Below are positions 58,091-64,000 of a DNA stretch of 64,000 bases, in pieces. The notes below the pieces were generated by a model. The model ran no database searches. It had not been told where the DNA came from and saw nothing but the letters and a program-made list of their open reading frames with translations. This stretch comes from Aeromicrobium panaciterrae (GTDB lineage Bacteria > Actinomycetota > Actinomycetes > Propionibacteriales > Nocardioidaceae): the NCBI RefSeq assembly GCF_031457275.1, contig NZ_JAVDWH010000001.1, positions 2,294,001-2,358,000 on the forward strand, given 5' to 3'. The translations under genes and the position numbers were made by a program. Each line of letters opens with the position of its first letter. The first letter of the stretch is position 1.

Positions 58091-60328
58091 TCACTTTCGT
58101 CGGACGACTCTTTTTTTGATCGGGGGGGCGAGGGCCTCAGACTCGTCGCTCACCGCCTCAGGCTGTTGATCGTCCGATGGTTGTTCGTCCACGAACTCGG
58201 CCACCAGCGGTTCGGGCTCCGTCAACGGAGTGGAGCCGGCCGAATGGTTGGCCATCACGATGTGTTCCTGCGCTACGCGCTCTGCTTCAGCCTCGGCTGC
58301 TGCGACCCACTCGAGTGCGGTCCGCTCGGCTTCCTGAAGCTTCTCCTCCGCGGCAACTCGCGCTGCGGCAACGGCTTGGGAGAGTCGTTCCTGAGCGTCC
58401 CGCTTGGACTGCACGGTGACTCGCTCAGCCTCAGCCTGGGCCTGCGCGACGCGGGCCTGGGCATCTTCGACCGAACGGTCGGAGAGACGCTTGGCTTCAG
58501 CCTGGGCGGCTGCGACACGTTCGGCGGCGGCCTTCTCGGCTTCCTCGATCTTCTCCTGAGCATCAAGTCGCGCTGCCTCAACATCGGCAGCGAGCTTGCG
58601 CTCGGCTTCTTTGCGAGCATCCGCAGCAGCGCGTGCGGCCTCTGCCGCATTGGCCGCAACGAGTTCGGCTTCAGCCTCGGCGATCCTGACCTTCTCGGCT
58701 GCCATCCGCTCAGCGTCAGCCAACTTGGCTGCTGCATCGGCACGCTCGGCTTCAGCCTCGCGAGCGAGCCTCTCAGCTTCCTTGTTGGCGCGTTCGACGA
58801 GAGCCTTCGCCTCGTCACGTTCACGAGCGAGCTCGGCAGCGGCTTCTTCGTGACGACGTGCGGCCTCGGCTGCGAGGCGATCGGCCTCGAGCTTGGCGGC
58901 AATGAGCTTCTCTTCGGCAGCACGCTCGGCATCGGCCACACGTACGGCGATCGCGACACGCTCGGCTGCGGACTCCTGGGCGAACTTCTCGGCTTCAGCC
59001 TTGGCTGCGGAGACGTGGCTCGCTGATGTCTGCTCGGCTTCGCGCACAATCCGCTCGGACTCGGCACGCACCTCAGCGAGACGCGCGTCTGCTTCTTCGC
59101 GTTCCTGGGCGAGCTGCGCGAGAGCGGCTTCGCGATCTGCCTTGGCCTTCGCCGAAACCTCTGCGGCTTCGGCTCGGGCCTCTTCGATGCGACGCTGTGC
59201 ATCGCGCTCTGCATCAGCCAACCTGCGCTGCGCTGCTTCTTGGGCCTCGACCTCAGCCTCAGCCATGCGACGTTCGGCTGTCGTACGGGCTTCAGCCTCC
59301 GCAGCATCGGCAAGACGCTTGGCTTCAGTCTTGGCTTCGTTGATCCGCTGTTCGGCCTGGCGGTCAGCGGCGGCCTGTGCAGCAGCGACTCGAGCGTCAG
59401 CGGCTTGCTGGAGCTCGGTGATCTTGGCGGCAGCAGCAGCGCGCTCTCGTTCGATGTCGGCTGATACGCGATCAGCTTCCTGACGGGCAGCGGACACCCG
59501 CTCGGCGGCGGCTTGTTCGGCAGCCTTCAGCTTGGCAGCGCTGACTTCGCGCTGTGCGGCTTCGTCAGCGGTCAACCTGGCGCTGACCTGAGCACGCTCG
59601 CGCGCGGCCTCTTCCATGAGACGCGCGGCTTCCTGGCGTGCAGCGGCAACGCGCTGCTGGGCAGCGGCGCTCGCTGCGGCAAGCTTCTCGGCGAACGTCG
59701 ATGCTTCGACTGGAGGTGCGTACATCTCGTCGCGCTGCGGTACGTCAGGAACGTCGTCAGCTTCGGGCTCCGACTCAGTGTCGTTCGTGCTGGTCTCGGG
59801 GTCGGGCTCTTCGCCTGCAAGTCCTGCAACGGCGAGCGCAGACTCCAGCACCGGCTCAGGTGTCGGCTCCGGCTCGCGCTCGGGCTCGGGCTCGTCTGAG
59901 AAGTCAGCGGCGGTGGGAGTGTTGCCCCAACTGATCGGCTGAGGCGGTTCTTCGGTGCCAAAATCTTCGCGGTCAGGCGGTGTCGATACAGCCTCGCGCG
60001 CTTCGTCGAGCTTCTCCGCAAGGGACTTGGTGCTCTCCTGCTCATCGCCACCGCGACGTCGCGATGCCGCGAGCTCCTTGGCAGCGGCGCGCTCCTCGCG
60101 GCGCTTGTCCAGCGCCTCCTGGCGTGCGGCACGGGCCGCAGCACGGCGAGCCCTCGGCGAATCGGACTCATCCTCGACGCGTGCATGGGAGTGACTTTCC
60201 GGCGCGCGGCGCGGGCTAGAGGTCGCCCGATCGTTGGTCGTCTCCTCCTGCGCCAGCATGTCGGCGGCAACCTGCAACGGGTCGGCCCGCTTGCGCTCGA
60301 CCGGCTGGTTGTCTTCTGAGTCAGTCAT
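58091..60328 (-). CDS. N-terminal part of a split coiled-coil protein
   Basis: 745 residues from ATG 60328, which has a GAGGGAG ribosome binding site. The first 200 residues are acidic and low-complexity; then comes a very long coiled coil of repeated Ala/Glu/Arg/Lys-rich heptads (AAAERVAAAxAEAxRL type, about residues 200-690), and a short acidic stretch before the stop just after adjacent C7 and A7 runs. No signal or membrane helix; the helices are in the downstream frame. Resembles large structural coiled coils; function unknown. Confidence 0.7.
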   Translation of the reverse strand: MTDSEDNQPVERKRADPLQVAADMLAQEETTNDRATSSPRRAPESHSHARVEDESDSPRARRAAARAARQEALDKRREERAAAKELAASRRRGGDEQESTKSLAEKLDEAREAVSTPPDREDFGTEEPPQPISWGNTPTAADFSDEPEPEREPEPTPEPVLESALAVAGLAGEEPDPETSTNDTESEPEADDVPDVPQRDEMYAPPVEASTFAEKLAAASAAAQQRVAAARQEAARLMEEAARERAQVSARLTADEAAQREVSAAKLKAAEQAAAERVSAARQEADRVSADIERERAAAAAKITELQQAADARVAAAQAAADRQAEQRINEAKTEAKRLADAAEAEARTTAERRMAEAEVEAQEAAQRRLADAERDAQRRIEEARAEAAEVSAKAKADREAALAQLAQEREEADARLAEVRAESERIVREAEQTSASHVSAAKAEAEKFAQESAAERVAIAVRVADAERAAEEKLIAAKLEADRLAAEAARRHEEAAAELARERDEAKALVERANKEAERLAREAEAERADAAAKLADAERMAAEKVRIAEAEAELVAANAAEAARAAADARKEAERKLAADVEAARLDAQEKIEEAEKAAAERVAAAQAEAKRLSDRSVEDAQARVAQAQAEAERVTVQSKRDAQERLSQAVAAARVAAEEKLQEAERTALEWVAAAEAEAERVAQEHIVMANHSAGSTPLTEPEPLVAEFVDEQPSDDQQPEAVSDESEALAPPIKKRVVRRK

Positions 60329-60440
60329 GACTCCCTCTCGTTGTAGCGCCACGCGTCTTTACGTCGATCCTCAGTATGCCCCATGCGCCCCGCCTGTCAC
60401 GTGCCCCAACATGCGATCCCGCACGTCGAAATCCGATGAG

Positions 60441-61220
60441 TCAGCGGCCGCTGAATGTGGCTTTGCCGGGCCCGTTCTCCATGAACGAGATCATGCCCGC
60501 CTTTTGGTCATCAGTCGCAAACAGCGCCGCAAACTCGTCGCGTTCAACTGCAATTCCATCCTCCAGCGACACGTCGAGGCCCTGGTCGATGGCCCGCTTC
60601 GCGGCACCCAACGCCACCTTCGGTCCACCGACGAACTGCTTCGCCCACTCGACAGCCTTGTCATAGACCTCTTCTGCGGGGTGGACCTGGTCGACGAGCC
60701 CGATGGCGAGAGCCTCCTGGGCGTCGATGAACCGTCCCGTGAAGATCAGGTCCTTGGCCTTCGCCGGACCAACCAGGCGCGCGAGACGCTGCGTACCGCC
60801 GGCGCCGGGGATGATTCCGAGCAGGATCTCGGGCTGGCCGAGTTTGGCATTGTCGGCGGCAAATCGAAGGTCTGTCGACAATGCGACCTCGCAGCCCCCA
60901 CCCAGAGCAAACCCGGTGATCGCCGAGATGGTCGGCTTGTTGATGGCTCCAAGTGATTTGGTGAAGTCCTGGAGGAGATGAGCGTGCTTCTTCATGTCCT
61001 CGTGGGACATGTCCGCCATCTCCTTGATGTCAGCGCCAGCGGCGAATACTCGCTCGCCGCCGTACACAACAACTGCGGCAACGTCGTCGCGGCTCTCAGC
61101 CTCGGCGCATACGTCAATGATCTCGCTCTGCATCTGCGCATTGAGCGCATTCATCTTGGGCCGGTCGAGGCGGATCGTTCCCACGCCGTCGCTGACTTCG
61201 AGTCGTACGAGCTCTCCCAC
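60441..61220 (-). CDS. Enoyl-CoA hydratase/isomerase family protein
   Basis: A 259-residue crotonase-fold enzyme. Both catalytic glutamates are present: Glu in GFALGGGCEVALSTDLRF and in KLGQPEILLGIIPGAGGTQRLAR, with the oxyanion region VFAAGADIKEM. Hydratase activity in fatty acid beta-oxidation is likely and fits etfBA nearby. GTG 61220 has a GGAAGG site. A start further upstream is open but gives an unusual N-terminus. Confidence 0.9.
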   Translation of the reverse strand: MGELVRLEVSDGVGTIRLDRPKMNALNAQMQSEIIDVCAEAESRDDVAAVVVYGGERVFAAGADIKEMADMSHEDMKKHAHLLQDFTKSLGAINKPTISAITGFALGGGCEVALSTDLRFAADNAKLGQPEILLGIIPGAGGTQRLARLVGPAKAKDLIFTGRFIDAQEALAIGLVDQVHPAEEVYDKAVEWAKQFVGGPKVALGAAKRAIDQGLDVSLEDGIAVERDEFAALFATDDQKAGMISFMENGPGKATFSGR

Positions 61221-61337
61221 GAGCAGGCCTTCCGGTCGATGCTGTCGTCGCGGACGAGCATAGGCGGTCACCTGTCAAAAGATGCGGATGGCTGGATCCC
61301 GCGTACGTTCGAAGTGCCCCCTACGAAAGGCACATGC

Positions 61338-61547
61338 ATGTTCATCGGCGGATCTATCTTCCTTCTCGCAGTTGGCGGAATCCTGTCGTTTGCAGTCCGC
61401 GACAACATCAACGAAGTTGACCTCGTGCAAATCGGCTACATCCTGATGGGCGCTGGAGCTCTCGGACTCATCGTGAGCCTCATCATCAATGGTCAGAACC
61501 GTGAGCGAACTGTTGTCGAGCGCCGGGATCCTCCTCCGCCAGCCTGA
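61338..61547 (+). CDS. DUF6458-type small membrane protein
   Basis: A 69-residue protein starting MFIGGSIFLLAVGGILSFAV, then RDNINEVDLVQIGYILMGAGALGLIVSLI as the second helix and a short basic, proline-ended tail. The GGSIFLxAxGxILxFAVRD opening is the DUF6458 pattern found across Actinobacteria; function unknown. A GAAAGG site precedes ATG 61338. It lies divergent to the enoyl-CoA hydratase. Confidence 0.8.
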   Translation: MFIGGSIFLLAVGGILSFAVRDNINEVDLVQIGYILMGAGALGLIVSLIINGQNRERTVVERRDPPPPA

Positions 61548-61592
61548 CCTCTGGCGCCGTGACATCGGGTCAGAGCGCTCGTTGATCCCGAC

Positions 61593-63125
61593 ATGCCTTC
61601 GCTCTCCCGCATCGCGTCCGCGGCCATGTGCTCACTGGCGCTCGTTGTCACAGCGGCTCCCGCCCACGCTGCAGCTCCCAAGCCGGGCACCCCTGAGTAC
61701 TTGGCGCGAGACCTGACCAACATCGCGAACGCCTACGGGCGCATCACAGGTCCGGGAGGCCAGCTCGCGAATCCCGCCTATCTGCCAGCGCTCGTCAAGG
61801 AGAGCAACGCGACCGCGGTTGCCCAGCTTCTCGCGCAGGCAGCCACGCCGACCCGTCTAGCGTTGACCGCTGCGATGGTGGTGCCCGGCTGGAATGTGGG
61901 CAATCCCCTGCGTGCGAGTTGGAATGGAACGCGTGGCGTCATCACTCCCGTCACGTTCACGAACCGGTACGGCGCTCTGCTCCGTGGTGACGTGTTCAGC
62001 CCCAAGCCAGGCGCAAAGGATCCGTACACGGGCGCATCGCTGAAGGGCCCCTTCCCGGGTGTCGTACTCACGCCCGGATCGGTCCAGGGCTCACAAGGCA
62101 TGTACAGGTGGCTCGCCGAGGACCTCGCCGAGCGAGGCTATGTCGTCCTTGCGTACGACGTACAGGGCCAAGGCACCAGCGAGACGCTCCCCCACCAGAC
62201 CGGCAATACGTTCCCGTTCTGCAATCCCCTCTCCGAGCCAGAACCCACTGAGATGACCGGCTGCCCCGGCTTCCCGTTCCAACAGTCGTCCAACTTCGTC
62301 AAGGGCACCGAGGACGCGACGGACTTCTTCTTCTCCACACCGACGAAGAAGTACGCGAACATCGGTGCGGCAGGTGCGAAGGTCGACTCATTCAACCCGC
62401 TGTGGAAGCAGTTCGACCGAAGCGTCGACACGCGCACCGCGACCAAGGGCCGTACAACCCGATTCGCGATCATCGGTCACTCGCTCGGTGCGTTCGCCGT
62501 GTCCAAGGTTCAAGGAACGGACAAGCGCGTGGCGGCCGTTGTCGCGCTCGACAAGCTCCAGGCTGGCGGGCTTGACGTCGGCGGCGGCCTGACCGATGTC
62601 GGCCCGGTCACGCCGTCGGTGCCGGCGTTGGGTATTCAGTCCGAGTACGGGTTCACTGTCTCACCCGCTGCGCTGTCAGGCGGCTCGTCACTGGTCCCTG
62701 CACCCGGTGACCCTGCCCCTCAGCGTGAGCGCGCGACGGGCTTCGATGCATGGCGCGCCAAGAAGGTCGACTCCATGGTGATCGTCCCGCGGGCATCGAC
62801 CCACCTCGAGTACACCGACATCCCGTTGGTCCTGCCGGCCAGCCGCTATGGGCAAGCTTTAACGAGCGTGTACGTACAGCGTTGGCTTGATCGCTACCTC
62901 AAGCACGAGAGCGTCAAGGCCAAGCCCACCGGCACGGACCCGCTGTTGGCCACGTCGTTCAAGTACCTCGAGCCGGCTGGCAACGGCGTATGGAAGCCGA
63001 CAACACTCAAACTCGATGGGGCTCTGAGCTTCTACTACTGCTCGGCCTATGCGATCACCGACCGCAACGGCAAGACCAAGCGGTTCAACGGTGACATCGC
63101 CAAGGTCGGCGGCTGCACCAACTGA
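61593..63125 (+). CDS. Secreted alpha/beta hydrolase (lipase/dienelactone hydrolase-like)
   Basis: A 510-residue protein with a signal peptide (MPSLSRIASAAMCSLALVVT, cleavage near AHA-AAP). The hydrolase core starts at PFPGVVLTPGSVQGSQGMYRW; GYVVLAYDVQGQGTSE is the second strand, the nucleophile is in IIGHSLGAFAVSK, and a His is in STHLEYTDIPLVLP. There are several Cys, probably in disulfides (FCNPLSEPEPTEMTGCPGF and the C-terminal YYCSAYAI ... GGCTN). Substrate unknown. Confidence 0.83.
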   Translation: MPSLSRIASAAMCSLALVVTAAPAHAAAPKPGTPEYLARDLTNIANAYGRITGPGGQLANPAYLPALVKESNATAVAQLLAQAATPTRLALTAAMVVPGWNVGNPLRASWNGTRGVITPVTFTNRYGALLRGDVFSPKPGAKDPYTGASLKGPFPGVVLTPGSVQGSQGMYRWLAEDLAERGYVVLAYDVQGQGTSETLPHQTGNTFPFCNPLSEPEPTEMTGCPGFPFQQSSNFVKGTEDATDFFFSTPTKKYANIGAAGAKVDSFNPLWKQFDRSVDTRTATKGRTTRFAIIGHSLGAFAVSKVQGTDKRVAAVVALDKLQAGGLDVGGGLTDVGPVTPSVPALGIQSEYGFTVSPAALSGGSSLVPAPGDPAPQRERATGFDAWRAKKVDSMVIVPRASTHLEYTDIPLVLPASRYGQALTSVYVQRWLDRYLKHESVKAKPTGTDPLLATSFKYLEPAGNGVWKPTTLKLDGALSFYYCSAYAITDRNGKTKRFNGDIAKVGGCTN

Positions 63126-63154
63126 CCCAATACGTCGGCTGGCAGGATGAACGC

Positions 63155-64000
63155 ATGACGGCGATCCTGCGCGACGACGACCTGTCGCTCGAGCCGACGA
63201 CTGGCTCGGATGAGTTCATCGGATTCGCCATCGTCATTGACGGCGAACGAGTTGGCACCGTCGCGCTCCGGCCTGAGGAGCGCAAAGCAGGATCGATCCG
63301 ATGGAACGTTGGCGCCGACAACCTCGGCGTCGCCATCCGTGCCCTGCGTCTTGCCCTCGATCACGCCTTCGGCGAACTGGGTTGGACGCGCGTCGAGGCA
63401 CGCATACCGGTGGACCGCGAGAACGACATCCGAGCTGCCTCGATCTCCGGCCTCCGGCGCGAAGGCATCACCCGTGGCGCCGGTGACGACCCGGACCGGG
63501 CTCTGCTTGCACGACTGGTTGACGATCCACCCGTGTTCAGCCGGGACGGATTCATCTCGATCCTCAACGCTGGCCTGCCGACCAAGCGCATCATCAGCCA
63601 GGGACTGCTCCGCGACGAGCAAGGTCGAGTACTGCTGTGCGAGCTGACATACAAAGACGAATGGGATCTTCCGGGCGGTGTCGTCGAGGTCGGCGAAGCT
63701 CCGGCTGTCGGGCTTGTACGCGAGCTGCAGGAAGAGCTCGGCATCACGGTCGAGGTGCAGGGTCTGATCACGGTCAACTGGTTGCCGGCCTGGCGCGGCT
63801 GGGATGACGCGTGCATCTTCTTGTTCGATCTCGGCGTTGTCGACAGCTCGATCACGGAGGGGATGGACCTGCAGGTCACCGAGATCAAATCGGTGCAGTG
63901 GTGCGACCCCGAGTCCGTACGATCCCATGGCGCGCTTGCCGCAACTGAGTTGTTGGATGCCGTCGAGGCTGGCGGCTTGGCGCCATACCGCGAAGCGCCG
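63155..64000 (+). CDS. GNAT-Nudix fusion protein (partial, runs off the end)
   Basis: From ATG 63155 the frame is open for 282 codons to the last base, so the C-terminus is missing. Residues about 20-125 look like a GNAT acyltransferase (ERVGTVALRPEERKAGSIRW, LRLALDHAFGELGWTRVEARI, DRENDIRAASISGLRREGI). Residues about 145-275 are a Nudix hydrolase with an intact box beginning GGVVEVGEAPAVGLVRELQE and ending ELGI, matching Gx5Ex7REUxEExGU. Nudix enzymes hydrolyse nucleoside diphosphate derivatives. There is a 29-bp gap to the upstream hydrolase. Confidence 0.75.
   Translation, partial: MTAILRDDDLSLEPTTGSDEFIGFAIVIDGERVGTVALRPEERKAGSIRWNVGADNLGVAIRALRLALDHAFGELGWTRVEARIPVDRENDIRAASISGLRREGITRGAGDDPDRALLARLVDDPPVFSRDGFISILNAGLPTKRIISQGLLRDEQGRVLLCELTYKDEWDLPGGVVEVGEAPAVGLVRELQEELGITVEVQGLITVNWLPAWRGWDDACIFLFDLGVVDSSITEGMDLQVTEIKSVQWCDPESVRSHGALAATELLDAVEAGGLAPYREAP

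Larger units (their letters stand above)
56932..60328 (-). pseudogene. Apparent frameshifted large Ala/Glu-rich coiled-coil membrane protein
   Basis: Joining the two frames with loss of one base at 58111-58117 (A7 on the minus strand) or 58122-58128 (C7) would give a single protein of about 1130 residues: an acidic N-terminus, about 550 residues of coiled coil, a linker reading KKESSDESDSHDLEVEE, more coiled coil and two C-terminal membrane helices. The present sequence breaks it. Assembly error, true frameshift or programmed slippage are all possible; typed as a broken gene only on what is seen. Confidence 0.6.

Noticed and set aside
58200-59900. Repetitive Ala/Glu codons suggesting a tandem DNA repeat
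   Set aside because: The repetition is at the heptad protein level; the DNA copies differ at many positions, so it is a coiled coil and not a tandem array or CRISPR.
63047-63928. A 293-codon minus-strand frame at the right edge
   Set aside because: The plus strand carries a Nudix box and GNAT-like motifs in the same place; the minus frame has no recognisable motif.

Overview
The window is a gene-dense, high-GC actinobacterial chromosome segment. The best guess is the Nocardioidaceae (Aeromicrobium- or Nocardioides-like). This rests on the order of the core genes (etfBA, cysteine desulfurase-mnmA, ligA, gatCAB, ilvBNC, leuB), the ImuA'-ImuB-DnaE2 mutasome with an actinobacterial SOS box, an NrtR-headed NAD operon, frequent GTG starts and many start codons sitting 6 nt after a TANNNT -10 element. 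No tRNA, rRNA, CRISPR array, insertion sequence or prophage was found. Assignments rest on reading the sequence and on family knowledge; no database search was run.

Left part (1-16.2 kb): the end of an unknown gene and a multidomain fucosyltransferase-like protein, then minus-strand branched-chain amino acid (BCAA) biosynthesis: leuB-ilvE (with aspA downstream), ilvB-ilvN-ilvC, and ilvD with an atypical SDR. Two leader peptides rich in Leu, Val and Ile codons, each beside a hairpin, precede leuB and ilvB, so both units look controlled by attenuation. Between the BCAA blocks lie a methyltransferase and a divergent MocR regulator / small membrane protein / YczE locus.

Middle (16.2-31.4 kb): a satD-membrane protein pair divergent from an ATP-grasp gene, with three evenly spaced 17-bp palindromes between them; hydrolases; a diguanylate cyclase with a possible Crp-type site; a secreted nuclease/phosphatase-like protein; gatCAB; a thioredoxin-reductase-like flavoprotein lacking its active cysteines; a pseudouridine synthase; a DUF1272 protein and ligA.

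NAD/sulfur operon (31.4-40.1 kb): nrtR-nadA-nadB-nadC-two cysteine desulfurases-mnmA-core MetE-like, nearly all overlapping or abutting. A consensus-like promoter is overlaid by a repeated operator. The desulfurases could supply the Fe-S cluster of NadA and the sulfur used by MnmA.

Right part (40.2-64 kb): an Eis-like acetyltransferase, a TetR-MFS efflux pair, the SOS mutasome, a peptide ABC transporter, etfBA, a long Ala/Glu-rich coiled-coil membrane protein split by an apparent frameshift at adjacent 7-base homopolymers, an enoyl-CoA hydratase, a DUF6458 membrane protein, a secreted alpha/beta hydrolase and a GNAT-Nudix fusion that runs off the end.
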